Below, piece after piece: positions 24,981 through 34,245 of a stretch of DNA of 64,000 bases; positions within the stretch are counted from its first letter, which is position 1; each line of letters begins with the position of its first letter. Origin of the DNA: Sandaracinaceae bacterium (lineage in GTDB: Bacteria > Myxococcota_A > Polyangia > Polyangiales > Houyiibacteriaceae); NCBI GenBank assembly GCA_016706685.1, contig JADJJE010000015.1:1-64000 (forward strand), read 5' to 3'. The translations under genes and the position numbers were made by a program. Below the pieces are notes generated by a model that was not told where the DNA came from, did not search any database, and worked only from the letters and a program-made list of their open reading frames with translations.

Positions 24981-25924
24981 TTGTCACCGTCCGCGCCACG
25001 CAGGAAGGGTACCGCTGATTCTAGAAAAACGCGCGGGGCGTCGACATGGGCGAAGTGTGAGCCCTCTCGCAGTTTCACGAACTCGGCGTCCGGCACGAGC
25101 GCACGCATACGCTCCCCCACCTCGGGCGGCACCATGGGATCTCGCTCGGCGTACATGAGCATGAGCGGCACGGGGAAGCGCGCCCCACGCTCGCGGCGGG
25201 CGCACAGCTGGGCTTCGAATGCGGTCATCTCCCGGACGTCCAGTGTCTCTTTCAGGATGCGATGGAACGCGTGGCGGCCCGCGCGCGTGGACAGCGGCGC
25301 GCCGTACTCGCGGGTCTCCTCGCGCGACTTGAGCGTCTCGTCGTAGTAGTGGACGTTGCGCTGCACCCAGCGCTCCGGGTGGAGCGCGATGACCCGCTGC
25401 AGCACGCTCTCGCTGAGCGGCAGCCCGAGGGCCATGCGCAGCGCGTGCAGGCGCGGCAGCGGAATGCCGGGCGAGTGCAGGTTCAACAGGCGCGACATGG
25501 CGCCCCGGTCGCGCAGGGCGAGGCGCATGGCCAGGTAACCGCCCAGCGAGTTGCCCACCGTTCTGCAGCCGCGGATGCCCAGCGCGTCGATCAGCTCGCC
25601 CAGGAACTCGGCGTACCGGTCGGGGTGGTACGAGCGGTCCGGCATGCTGCTGCGGCCACTGCCGGGCAGGTCCGGCACGTACACCGTGAAGTGCTGGCCC
25701 AGCGGCTCGAGCACGTAGCGGAACGAGTAGCTGGACGTCATCAGGCCGTGCACCAACAGCAGCGGCGGCCCGCTGCCGTGCACACGGCAGTGCACGCGCA
25801 CGTCGCCGAAGGCGGTGCTGTGGAGCGAGAGCTCGCGCGCGGGCGTGCTGAAGTACGGGTGCGGGATACGCGGCAGCGCGGGGAGCGCCGCGAACGGCAG
25901 CTGCTGAAACGGAGCCCGGCTCAT
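24977..25924 (-). CDS. alpha/beta hydrolase
   Basis: This 315-residue enzyme has the oxyanion segment LLLVHGLMTSSYSFRY, the nucleophile elbow VGNSLGGYLAMRLAL (catalytic Ser 126), a probable Asp in MYAERDPMVPPEV and a His in EGSHFAHVDAP, a full Ser-Asp-His triad. Substrate class is not clear. It overlaps both neighbours by four bases: the oxidoreductase ends at its start (ATGA), and the histidine kinase starts at its stop. The three genes are therefore one translationally coupled unit. Confidence 0.85.
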   Translation of the reverse strand: MSRAPFQQLPFAALPALPRIPHPYFSTPARELSLHSTAFGDVRVHCRVHGSGPPLLLVHGLMTSSYSFRYVLEPLGQHFTVYVPDLPGSGRSSMPDRSYHPDRYAEFLGELIDALGIRGCRTVGNSLGGYLAMRLALRDRGAMSRLLNLHSPGIPLPRLHALRMALGLPLSESVLQRVIALHPERWVQRNVHYYDETLKSREETREYGAPLSTRAGRHAFHRILKETLDVREMTAFEAQLCARRERGARFPVPLMLMYAERDPMVPPEVGERMRALVPDAEFVKLREGSHFAHVDAPRVFLESAVPFLRGADGDN

Positions 25925-28095
25925 GAAGCGGGCCCCACGTTCACCACGATGCCGTTGAGCTGCGCCATGCCCGAGAGCGCCTCGAGCGCGGCCGGCCCCG
26001 TGGCAGACAGCAGGTTCACGTTGGCCCCGTGTGTGCCTGACGCCACCCGCAGCCCGCTGGCCTCTTGGTGTCCCCAGCCGTGCGGCAGCGCCACGGCGCC
26101 CGGCATCATGTCGTCGGTCACGGCCACGGGCAGCGTCAGGCTGGCCAGCGCGTTGCTCACCGTGGCCATGTCGCCATCGGCCAGGCCGGCCTGCGTCGCG
26201 TCGTCCGGGTGCATGTAGACGTAGTTGGTGTGGTGCCGGCCGCTCACGAAGTGCGGCACGTTGTGCATCCAGCTGTTGTGGCTGAGTGGCTCGCGCTTGC
26301 TGATGAGCTTGAGCTGCGTGCGCTGTTGGAGCTCGCGCGCGAAGACCGCAGGGAGGTCTTGCGCGAGGGCCACCAGCTCGGGCGGGGCCAGCTGCACGCG
26401 GCCGTCGTCGGTGACCACGCGCGCGCCCAAGAAGGTGCCGCCCTCGTGCGGGGGCCGCAGCACGCCATGGGGGTGCGCGCGGTGGCTGCGCCGTGAGCCT
26501 TGCTTCGTGGCCCGCAGCACCACGTCCAGCAGGCGCTCGTGCGTGAGCCCCAGCGTGTCGCCCACGCCCGGAAGGCCGCGCGCGCGCAGCCATGCCTGCA
26601 GCAGCGTGGACACGGGCCGCGACCCGAACAGCGGCGCTCCGCACGCGCGCGCCAGCTGCAGCAGGATGTCCACCTCGTCGCGCTGCTCGGCCTCGGGCGG
26701 CACCACGCGCTCCGAGTACTGCATGAATGGCGTGGGCGAGGCCCCCATGAACGACTGGAACACGAAGGGGATGTTGGGCCGCTGCAGCGAGGTGGTGCCC
26801 GGCAGCACGTAGTGCGCCAGCTGGCCCGTCTCGGTGCGGAAGATGTCCACCGTGACCAGCAGCTCCAGCTCGCTGAGCGCTTGGGTGAGACGGCCGCCCG
26901 CGTTGGGCACCGAGAGCACGGGGTTGCCCGAGAACACGAAGAGGGCGCGCACCTGGCCGGGTCCCTTCGTGAGGATCTCGTCGGCCAGGATGCCGGCCGG
27001 AAAGCTGTCCACGCACGACGGCAGGTCACCCACGCGGCTGCGGTCGCCGCGCATGGTGTTGCCGGCCTTGCGCAGCAGGCGCATCAGATCCGGCACGATG
27101 GGCTGCCCCACCAGCGTGCCGCCACGGCGGTCGAGGTTGCCCGTGATGGCGTTGATGACCTCCTGCAGCCAGAACGCCAGTGTGCCGTGGCTGCCTTGGT
27201 TCACGCCCGTGGAGCAGAACAGCGCCGCCCCGTCGGCGGCCAGGTAGTCGCGCACCAGCCCGCGCAGCACGCTGGCCTCGATGCCCGTCACGGCGGCGGT
27301 CTTCTCGGGGGTCCATCCCGCTGCCAGGGCCTCGAGCCCATCGAAGCCGTTCATGTAGCGGTCCACGTGCGCGCGGTTCACGCCGTGTTGCAGCACCTCA
27401 TGCAAGAACGAGAGATAGAAGAACACGTCGGTGTCGGGCCGGATGAAGACGTGCTCGCCCAGCTGACGCGCGCTCTCCGTGCGCCGCGGGTTCACGAACA
27501 CCACCTTGCCGCCCCGACGCTCGATGGCCTTGAGCCGCCGCACCGGATCCGGCAGATGAATGAAGCTCATGCGACTGACGGCCGGGTTCGAGCCCACGCA
27601 GATGAGGAGCGACGTGCGGTCCACGTCCGGGTAGGGCTGCACGAACGGAAACCCGTACATGCGCTGCGCCACCACGAACTTGTTGTTGCAGTCCTGCGAG
27701 CCCGTCTGGAAGAAGTTCTTGGTGCCGAGGCCCTGCGCGAAGCCCGCCGCCAGCATGGGCGCCAGGAAGTTGAAGCTGATGGGGTTGCCGAGATAGACGC
27801 TGAGCGCGTCGGCGCCATGTTCCTGCCGGAGCTGCCGCGTCTTCGCGCCGATCTCGCGCAGGGCCTGGTCCCACGAGATGCGCACGAAGCGGTCGCCCAC
27901 GCGCTTCTGCGGGTACTGCAGGCGGTCCGGCGAGTGGTGCACCTCGTGGATCTTGAGGCCCTTCACGCAGGCGTAACCCTGGCTGGCGACGTGCTCGGTG
28001 TCGGGCTCGATGCGCGTGACGCGCGAGCCTTCGACGTGGACCCGTAGGCCGCAGGTGGCCTCGCAGATATTGCAGGTGGTGTAGTGAACGGTCAC
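25921..28095 (-). CDS. molybdopterin-dependent oxidoreductase (bis-MGD type)
   Basis: The 724-residue enzyme has an N-terminal 4Fe-4S site (C8, C11, C15 in CNICEATCG and C43 in GYACVKG), then the molybdopterin oxidoreductase core: TGSQDCNNKFVVAQ, CVGSNPAVSRMSFI, VNPRRTES, FCSTGVNQGSHG, and a C-terminal dinucleotide-binding domain with VYMHPDDATQAGLADGD. It has no Tat signal, so it is cytoplasmic. The residue that binds Mo cannot be set from sequence alone; the Cys in QDCNNK is a candidate. GTG is the start. It leads the three-gene overlapping unit with the hydrolase and kinase. Confidence 0.88.
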   Translation of the reverse strand: MTVHYTTCNICEATCGLRVHVEGSRVTRIEPDTEHVASQGYACVKGLKIHEVHHSPDRLQYPQKRVGDRFVRISWDQALREIGAKTRQLRQEHGADALSVYLGNPISFNFLAPMLAAGFAQGLGTKNFFQTGSQDCNNKFVVAQRMYGFPFVQPYPDVDRTSLLICVGSNPAVSRMSFIHLPDPVRRLKAIERRGGKVVFVNPRRTESARQLGEHVFIRPDTDVFFYLSFLHEVLQHGVNRAHVDRYMNGFDGLEALAAGWTPEKTAAVTGIEASVLRGLVRDYLAADGAALFCSTGVNQGSHGTLAFWLQEVINAITGNLDRRGGTLVGQPIVPDLMRLLRKAGNTMRGDRSRVGDLPSCVDSFPAGILADEILTKGPGQVRALFVFSGNPVLSVPNAGGRLTQALSELELLVTVDIFRTETGQLAHYVLPGTTSLQRPNIPFVFQSFMGASPTPFMQYSERVVPPEAEQRDEVDILLQLARACGAPLFGSRPVSTLLQAWLRARGLPGVGDTLGLTHERLLDVVLRATKQGSRRSHRAHPHGVLRPPHEGGTFLGARVVTDDGRVQLAPPELVALAQDLPAVFARELQQRTQLKLISKREPLSHNSWMHNVPHFVSGRHHTNYVYMHPDDATQAGLADGDMATVSNALASLTLPVAVTDDMMPGAVALPHGWGHQEASGLRVASGTHGANVNLLSATGPAALEALSGMAQLNGIVVNVGPAS

Positions 28096-28169
28096 GGCGC
28101 TCGCGAGGATATGCCGTCTGCGCGTCCCCCCCTAGAACTGTCAGCGGCAGTCGTGGTACCCCATGCGGC

Positions 28170-29459
28170 ATGCGATTCCATCCACTTCGTAAGTTTGCAA
28201 GTTCCATCCTCCTCTTGGCGGGGTTCCTCGCCAGTCCGGTGTCTGCTCAGTGGCAACAGACGTCGGGCGCCGCCAACGACATCGGCATCGGTGCCAACGG
28301 CGCCGTGTGGGTGATTGGCACCAACCGCACGCCCGGTGGCTTCGGCATCTGGCAGCGTGCGCCACGAGGCAACGACTGGTCGGCCATCGACGGCGGCGCG
28401 GTGCGCATCGCGGTGGACCCGAGTGGCATGCCCTGGGTGGTCAACGAGTCGGGCAACATCTTCCGCCGCACCGCGGCGGGTTGGCAGCAGCTGCCCGGCG
28501 CAGCCAAGGACATCGGCATCGGCGCCAACGGCGCGGTGTGGGTGATCGGCACGAACGCGGTCCCGGGCGGCTTCGGCATCTGGACGTGGACGGGGACCAC
28601 CTGGACCGCCATCGACGGCGGCGGCGTGCGCATCGCGGTGGACCCCACCGGCGCGCCATGGGTGGTCAACAACGCGGGCGGCATCTTCCGCCGCGTGGGC
28701 AACCAGTGGCAGCAGACGTCGGGCGCTGCCAACGACATCGGCATCGGGGCCAACGGCACCGTCGTGGTGATCGGCACCAACGCGGTGAACGGCGGATTCG
28801 GCATCTGGGCCCTGAACGCAGCGGGCAACTGGGACGCGATCCCCGGCGGCGCCACCAACGTCGCGGTGGGTCCCAACGGCCTGCCCTGGGTGGTCAACTC
28901 GTCGTACGGCATCTTCGAGGGTGTGGGCCGCGCGCCCGCGCCCGTGGTCGGCGGTGTCGTGGTCACCACGCCCACGACCGGAGGCAACCTGCTGACCAAC
29001 GGTGGCTTCGAGGCGCCCGCGCTCGGCAACGGCGCGTGGAACGTGTTCCCCACCATCCCGGGCTGGCGCACGGCGTCGGGCCCTGGCGTCGAGGTCCAGG
29101 CGGGCGCGGCGGGTGCCCCGGCCGAGGGACGCCAGCTCGCGGAGCTCGACAGCAACGCGCCGTCGGCCATCGCGCAGGACGTGGCCACGAACCCACGCCA
29201 GCGCTACGAGATCCGCCTGTCGTTCGCGGCCCGCGGCGGCACCGCGCGGGGCACCAACCGCCTCGCCATCGTGTGGGAGGGCCAGGTCATCGCCCGCGTG
29301 GACGCGGACGGCACGGGCAGCGACCAGCCGCGCTGGGTGACCGTGTCCTATTTCGTCACCGCCCGCGGCCGCCAGGCCACGCTCGAGCTGCGCGACGAAG
29401 GCGTCGCCGACTCGCTGGGCACGTACGTCGACAACGTGAGCGTCACCCCCGCACCGTGA
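28170..29459 (+). CDS. secreted tectonin-repeat protein with DUF642-like C-terminal domain
   Basis: The 429-residue protein has a signal peptide (about 1-27, PVSA-Q), then six beta-propeller repeats of about 35 residues with D-I-G-I-G-A-N-G-A-V-W-V-I-G-T-N and I-A-V-D-P-x-G-x-P-W-V-V-N (tectonin type, residues 28-245). A Pro/Thr linker leads to a C-terminal domain (about 272-429) that begins NLLTNGGFEAPA and ends YVDNVSVTPAP. By hand count this domain is about 85% identical to that of the protein at 48073. Tectonin domains bind carbohydrate or lipopolysaccharide, so a surface or extracellular binding role is likely. Confidence 0.8.
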   Translation: MRFHPLRKFASSILLLAGFLASPVSAQWQQTSGAANDIGIGANGAVWVIGTNRTPGGFGIWQRAPRGNDWSAIDGGAVRIAVDPSGMPWVVNESGNIFRRTAAGWQQLPGAAKDIGIGANGAVWVIGTNAVPGGFGIWTWTGTTWTAIDGGGVRIAVDPTGAPWVVNNAGGIFRRVGNQWQQTSGAANDIGIGANGTVVVIGTNAVNGGFGIWALNAAGNWDAIPGGATNVAVGPNGLPWVVNSSYGIFEGVGRAPAPVVGGVVVTTPTTGGNLLTNGGFEAPALGNGAWNVFPTIPGWRTASGPGVEVQAGAAGAPAEGRQLAELDSNAPSAIAQDVATNPRQRYEIRLSFAARGGTARGTNRLAIVWEGQVIARVDADGTGSDQPRWVTVSYFVTARGRQATLELRDEGVADSLGTYVDNVSVTPAP

Positions 29460-29528
29460 CCCCTGCATTTCGCTTCCCCATTTGGCCGTGGAACGGGCGC
29501 GCCGCTTGAGGGACTATCGAGCGAGGCC

Positions 29529-31172
29529 ATGACTCGCTCTCCACTCACGGGCCCCGCCTTGGATCTACCGTTCGCGCTGCTGCTGTGGGTGGCCGGCGCG
29601 GACGACGAGATCGACGCCCACGAGGTGGAGGTCTTCCACAAGCTGTGCGCCGACCGGAGCTGGTGCGGGAGCGCCTTCGCCAGCGAGGCGTTGGCACACG
29701 TGGACGCGGGCTACGGCGAGCTGTGGGCCCAGCATCGCGCAGGCACCTTCGACGCGAGCGTGCGCGCGCTGCGTGTTCGCTATCAGGACGCTGCCGTCCA
29801 GGTGCCTCTCGGGGAGCGTGCCCTCCTGCGTGCCGACCTCGCGCGCCTCGGGCTCTCGCTGGCGCGCGCCTCGGGTGGCTTTCTCGGCATCGGTAGCGTC
29901 TCGCGACGGGAGCGCGCGGCCCTCGCGTTGCTCGATGCGCTGGCCGACGAGCTGCTGCCGAGCGTGGCCGTGGCGGATGACGTCGCGCAGCTGGGGCGCG
30001 TGGAGGCTCCCTGTGAGACCCCCGTGTGGGATGGGGGGCGCATCGTGGTGCGCTGCGTGCAGGTCATCCCCGAGACGCACGACTGCACCACCTTTCGCTT
30101 CGTGCCCGAGCACGCGCTGCACTTCCGCTACGCGCCGGGTCAGTTCCTGTGCATGGAGCTCAGCATCGATGGCCAGCCGGTGCGGCGCTCCTACACCATC
30201 GCGTCCACGCCCACGCGGCCCGACGCGCTCGAGGTCACCGTCAAGCGCGTGCCCGGAGGGCTGGTCTCCAACTGGCTCAACGACCACATGCGCCCCGGCG
30301 AGCCGCTGATCGTCACGGGCTGCGCGGGGCACTTCACGTGCGCACGCTCGTCTGCCGAGAAGCTGCTCATGATCTCGGCCGGTAGCGGCATCACGCCCGT
30401 GATGTCCATGGCGCGCTGGCTCCACGATCGCGGGGACCCGCGCGACGTCGTGTTCGTGCACAGCGCGCGCGGTCCACGCGATGTCATCTTCCAGGACGAG
30501 CTGCGCCTGTTGGAGCAGCGCCACCCGTCGTTCCGCACGGCGCTCACGTTCACGCGCGACGTCCCGGCAGACTGGGAGGGCCCGCGCGGGCGGGTGGATG
30601 CCGCGTTGCTGTCGCGCGTGGCACCCGACTGGATGGACCGGCACATCTTCCTGTGTGGGCCCGAGCCGTTCATGGAGGCCGTGCGCGACGCGGTGCACGC
30701 GGCCGGTTTCCCCATGGCGCACTACGCCGCCGAGAGCTTCGGCGCGTCGCGCGAGAAGGCGCAGAAGGTCACCGGCCGCACGTCGGCGAGCGCGCTTCGT
30801 CGCATGCTGCCCGAGCCACTGGCGTGGGGCCCGCAGCCCAGCCCCTTGCGCGCGCCACGCCCGACCGATGCCGGGCCGGCACCTCGCCCGGCCACGCGCT
30901 CCGTGGCACCGCAGGTGGTGTTCGCTGGCACGCCGGATGGGCCTTGTGAGGTCTGTTGCGACGACACCATGACGCTGCTGGAAGCGGCCGAGAGCGTGGG
31001 CGTGGACCTGCCCTTCGCTTGCCGCAGCGGCGTGTGCGGTACCTGTCGTATCCGCGTGCAGGGCGAGACCGAGCTGCCGGCCTCTGCAGGGCTGAGCGAG
31101 TCGGACCGCGCCGCGGGGTTCACGCTTGCGTGTGTGGCCCGGCCTCGTGGGCACGTGAGAGTGGATCTCTGA
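29529..31172 (+). CDS. TerB-like domain fused to FAD/NAD(P) oxidoreductase with C-terminal 2Fe-2S ferredoxin
   Basis: The 547-residue protein begins with a TerB-like alpha-helical domain (about 12-155: ALLLWVAGADDEIDAHEVEVF, then SGGFLGIGSVSRRERAAL). A flavin reductase core follows with RRSYTIAS (FAD), MISAGSGITPVMSM (NAD(P)) and FLCGPEPFMEAVRDA. The C-terminus is a plant-type 2Fe-2S domain with Cys at about 498, 503, 506 and 535 (ACRSGVCGTC). The last two parts match hybrid-cluster protein reductase-like enzymes. The TerB part is unusual there. It is followed after one base by the membrane polyferredoxin gene, a probable redox partner. Confidence 0.85.
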   Translation: MTRSPLTGPALDLPFALLLWVAGADDEIDAHEVEVFHKLCADRSWCGSAFASEALAHVDAGYGELWAQHRAGTFDASVRALRVRYQDAAVQVPLGERALLRADLARLGLSLARASGGFLGIGSVSRRERAALALLDALADELLPSVAVADDVAQLGRVEAPCETPVWDGGRIVVRCVQVIPETHDCTTFRFVPEHALHFRYAPGQFLCMELSIDGQPVRRSYTIASTPTRPDALEVTVKRVPGGLVSNWLNDHMRPGEPLIVTGCAGHFTCARSSAEKLLMISAGSGITPVMSMARWLHDRGDPRDVVFVHSARGPRDVIFQDELRLLEQRHPSFRTALTFTRDVPADWEGPRGRVDAALLSRVAPDWMDRHIFLCGPEPFMEAVRDAVHAAGFPMAHYAAESFGASREKAQKVTGRTSASALRRMLPEPLAWGPQPSPLRAPRPTDAGPAPRPATRSVAPQVVFAGTPDGPCEVCCDDTMTLLEAAESVGVDLPFACRSGVCGTCRIRVQGETELPASAGLSESDRAAGFTLACVARPRGHVRVDL

Positions 31173-31173
31173 C

Positions 31174-34089
31174 GTGTTCGCGCGCCTCCCGGAGCGCATC
31201 GCGCGACTCGTGCGGCTCGGCCTGGTGCTGGGCTGGGGCCTGATCATCGCGTCGCTCTTCTGGGACCCATACACCTCGGCGCTCACCGCGCACGATGCGC
31301 TCGCGAGCCCCTTTCGCCTCGACCACCACGCGCAGGAGGAGCTCGCCCACGAGCGCCACGCATGCCCGCGCGTGACGGCCGGTGGCGCAGTGGACTGGGT
31401 GGGCCGCCCAGCCGGCGAGTGCGACCCGCGCTGCACCCGCGTGCAGGGCCGCTGCCTCGTGGAGCGGGCCTACCCGCTGGGTGCGCGCCTCTTCTGGACC
31501 ATCTTGCTGCCCATCGTGCCCATGTTCCTGCTCGTGTTCGGGCACGAGGCGTGGCGGCGCATCTGCCCGCTGTCGGCGCTCATGCAGATCCCGCGGCGGC
31601 TGGGCATCCAGCGCACGCGCAAGGTGCTGCACCCAGCGACCGGGCGCGTGGAGCGCAAGTTGGTGCTCATCGCGCCCGACTCGTTCCTGGGGCGCCACTT
31701 CTGGTACGTGCAGGGCGGTCTGCTGTGGCTCGGCGTGTCCCTGCGCATCCTGTTCATCAACTCGGACCGCGTGGCGCTCGGCGTGTTCTTCCTCTGCGTC
31801 ATCGCCATCGCCATGACCGTGGGCTACCTGTTCGGCGGCAAGACCTGGTGCAACTACCTCTGCCCGGTGTCCGCGGTCCAGAAGGTCTACACGGAGCCAC
31901 GCGGCCTGTTCGAGAGCCAAGCGCACGCCGGCAAGCTGCGGCTCACGCAGGCCACGTGCCGCACCATCAACCCGGAGGGCGAAGAGCAGAGCACCTGCGT
32001 GGGCTGCAAGAGCCCGTGCCCAGACGTAGACCTCGAGCGGCAGTATTGGGCTGGGCTGATGGAGCCCGGGCGGCGCGCCTTCTACTACGCCTACTTCGGG
32101 CTCGTCTGGGGCTTCTACGGCTACTACGCCGTCTACGCGGGGAACACGGGGTACTACTTCTCGGGCGCGTGGACGCACGAAGAGGATGTGCTGGCGCAGC
32201 TCGGCGCGCCCGGCGTCTACCTGGGTGGGCAGGCCGTCACGTCGCTTCCGAAGTGGGTGGCCGCGCCCCTCACCATCCTCGCCGCCATGGGGGTCGCGTT
32301 CGCGTTGGGCCTCGGGCTCGAGTGGGCCTATGGTGCGTTCCGGCGCTTTCGCGGCGCGCCCCTCACGGCCGAGGGCCTGCGGCACCGCGCGCTGGTGCTG
32401 TGCACCTTCCTGACCTTCAATTCGTTCTACTTCTTCGGCGGCCGGCCGAACATGAACCTGCTGTCGACGGTGCCGCACACAGCGCTCGACGTGCTCATCA
32501 TCATGGTCAGCGCCGTCTGGCTGACCCGCACGTGGCCACGCACCAACGAGGCCTACGAACGCGAGAGCGTGGCGGAGTCGCTGCGCCGGCAGCTGGGCAA
32601 GCTGGGGGACATGCTGACGCGGGTGCTGGGCGGAAGGAGCATCGCGCAGCTCAACACCGACGAGGTGTTCGTGCTGGCCCAGACGCTCCCGGTGGTGTCG
32701 TCGAACGCGCGCCTCGACGCCTACCGCGCGACCCTGCGTGAGTGCTTGGTGGCCGGCCACGCCGACAGCGCCGCAGGCCTGGCCGTGCTCGAGAACCTGC
32801 GCGCGCAGATGGAGGTCAGCGCGGAGGAGCACGCCGAGGTGCTGGCCGAGCTGGGCATCGAGGGCTCCCAGCTGATGCGCTCCGACGAGGCCCGCAGCAT
32901 GGAGAGCCGACTGCGCCTCGACGGCTTCCGCGAGTCGCTCGAGCGCGTGCTGGTGGCGGCGGCGGACCGCGGCGTGCCCGTCAAGAGAGCGCTGGCGGAC
33001 GGGAGCGTGGTCAACGAGATTCGGGCGCTGCAGCGCACCTTCGTGGTGAGCGCGGCGGAGCAGGACTCCGTGGTGGACGAGCTGGCCGGGCGCGCCGGCC
33101 GCCTCGTCGAGCGGGTGGAGCGTGGGCTCGCGGAGCTGCTCTACCTGGACATCAACGCCACCAGCTTGGCGTCTGCACCCATCGACGTGGTGGTGCGCGT
33201 CGCGATGCTGGACGTCATCGCGCGCCGCCGCGTGCGCGTGGTGGAGCGTTCCCTGCACCTGCTGTCGGGGTTGGGCGACGACCCCGAGCACCAGCGCCTG
33301 GCGCAGCGGCTCCGAGCGCTGGCCGCGGTGGAGGTGGAGCGGCTCGTCACCGAGCGGGTGCGCTCGCTGCAGCTGGCCCCCGACATCAACCAGGGGCTCA
33401 TGCAGATCATCGAGATCGCGAAGGACCCCAGCGTGACGGTGCCGCGCCCCGACCGCGTGGAGCTGTGCCTGCGCGCGCTGCGTGACTGGGTCGGCGTCGA
33501 GCGTGCCGTGGCGCTGTTCTTGCTGACCCGCGTGGATCGCGCGCGGGCGCGACAGGCGGCGACCGATGCCCTGGTGGGCGCGGATGCCCTGCTCGACGAG
33601 ACGGCGCGCGCCATCCTCGACGCACCGAGCGACGCCTCCGTGCCCCCCGCCGCGCCAGCGGGGCTGACCCGCCTCTTCCTGCTGCTCGACTCGCAGGTGG
33701 GGCGCGCGCTCGGACTCGAGTCGCTGGCCGCCATCGCGCAGATCAGCGAGCTGCGGGAGTACGCGGCGGGGGAGCTGGTGTGGGCGCAGGGCGAGCCGAG
33801 CGACACGTTCCTGGCGCTGGTGGGTGGCGGCGGGGACGTCGTTCGCGAGCCCGACGGGCAGCGCGTGGGCGGTGTGCAGAGCGGCGAGTTCGTGGGTGAG
33901 CTGGGGGTCATCCTGGGCCGCCCCCGCACGCTCGCGCTGCGTGCCGGCACCGACGGAATGCGAGCGCTGGTGATCGACGCGAGCGCGTTCAAGTCGCTCC
34001 TGCGCAACGACAGGCTCGCGGCGCGGGGCTTCCTGGCGCTGGTCAGCGGTCGCTTGGCCAGCATGCTCGATGCTGGCGCGCCGCCCTGA
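31174..34089 (+). CDS. NosR/NapH-like membrane polyferredoxin fused to helical region and cNMP-binding domain
   Basis: The 971-residue protein has five or six membrane helices in residues 1-460. Between them lie polyferredoxin elements: C131-P in RRICPLSALMQIP, C226-x3-C230-P in WCNYLCPVSAVQKVY, and a 4Fe-4S set of C262, C275, C278 and C282 (TCVGCKSPCPD). An early Cys group (C64, C83, C87, C94) is extra. Residues about 470-830 are a long helical region, and 850-960 form a cyclic-nucleotide-binding fold with GEFVGELGVILGRPRTLALRAG. The GTG start is one base after the stop of the reductase gene. Electrons from the reductase probably enter here. Confidence 0.8.
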   Translation: MFARLPERIARLVRLGLVLGWGLIIASLFWDPYTSALTAHDALASPFRLDHHAQEELAHERHACPRVTAGGAVDWVGRPAGECDPRCTRVQGRCLVERAYPLGARLFWTILLPIVPMFLLVFGHEAWRRICPLSALMQIPRRLGIQRTRKVLHPATGRVERKLVLIAPDSFLGRHFWYVQGGLLWLGVSLRILFINSDRVALGVFFLCVIAIAMTVGYLFGGKTWCNYLCPVSAVQKVYTEPRGLFESQAHAGKLRLTQATCRTINPEGEEQSTCVGCKSPCPDVDLERQYWAGLMEPGRRAFYYAYFGLVWGFYGYYAVYAGNTGYYFSGAWTHEEDVLAQLGAPGVYLGGQAVTSLPKWVAAPLTILAAMGVAFALGLGLEWAYGAFRRFRGAPLTAEGLRHRALVLCTFLTFNSFYFFGGRPNMNLLSTVPHTALDVLIIMVSAVWLTRTWPRTNEAYERESVAESLRRQLGKLGDMLTRVLGGRSIAQLNTDEVFVLAQTLPVVSSNARLDAYRATLRECLVAGHADSAAGLAVLENLRAQMEVSAEEHAEVLAELGIEGSQLMRSDEARSMESRLRLDGFRESLERVLVAAADRGVPVKRALADGSVVNEIRALQRTFVVSAAEQDSVVDELAGRAGRLVERVERGLAELLYLDINATSLASAPIDVVVRVAMLDVIARRRVRVVERSLHLLSGLGDDPEHQRLAQRLRALAAVEVERLVTERVRSLQLAPDINQGLMQIIEIAKDPSVTVPRPDRVELCLRALRDWVGVERAVALFLLTRVDRARARQAATDALVGADALLDETARAILDAPSDASVPPAAPAGLTRLFLLLDSQVGRALGLESLAAIAQISELREYAAGELVWAQGEPSDTFLALVGGGGDVVREPDGQRVGGVQSGEFVGELGVILGRPRTLALRAGTDGMRALVIDASAFKSLLRNDRLAARGFLALVSGRLASMLDAGAPP

Positions 34090-34245
34090 CTCGCGCGTGC
34101 CCCGGTGGGGACTTGTATCGCGGACTGTCGCGCCTGTGCGCGGTTCGCGCTGGCGGAGCGCGGTCGCACGGTCCCGCGGCACCTGCTCCCGGACGGCTCG
34201 AGCCTGCGCGCGGGCTGAAGGCTGCTGCCCTCCGGCCGAGGCCGC

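Noticed and set aside
31120..34182. Antisense open frame of 1020 residues over the polyferredoxin gene
   Set aside because: Rich in His, Arg, Gln and Ala with no motif, typical of the reverse strand of a GC-rich gene; the forward gene has clear Fe-S and membrane features.
33141..34245. Extension of the MpaB/DUF2236 frame beyond the frameshift
   Set aside because: It is Arg/Ser-rich and overlaps the forward polyferredoxin gene; the family's true end is in the neighbouring frame at 34246.
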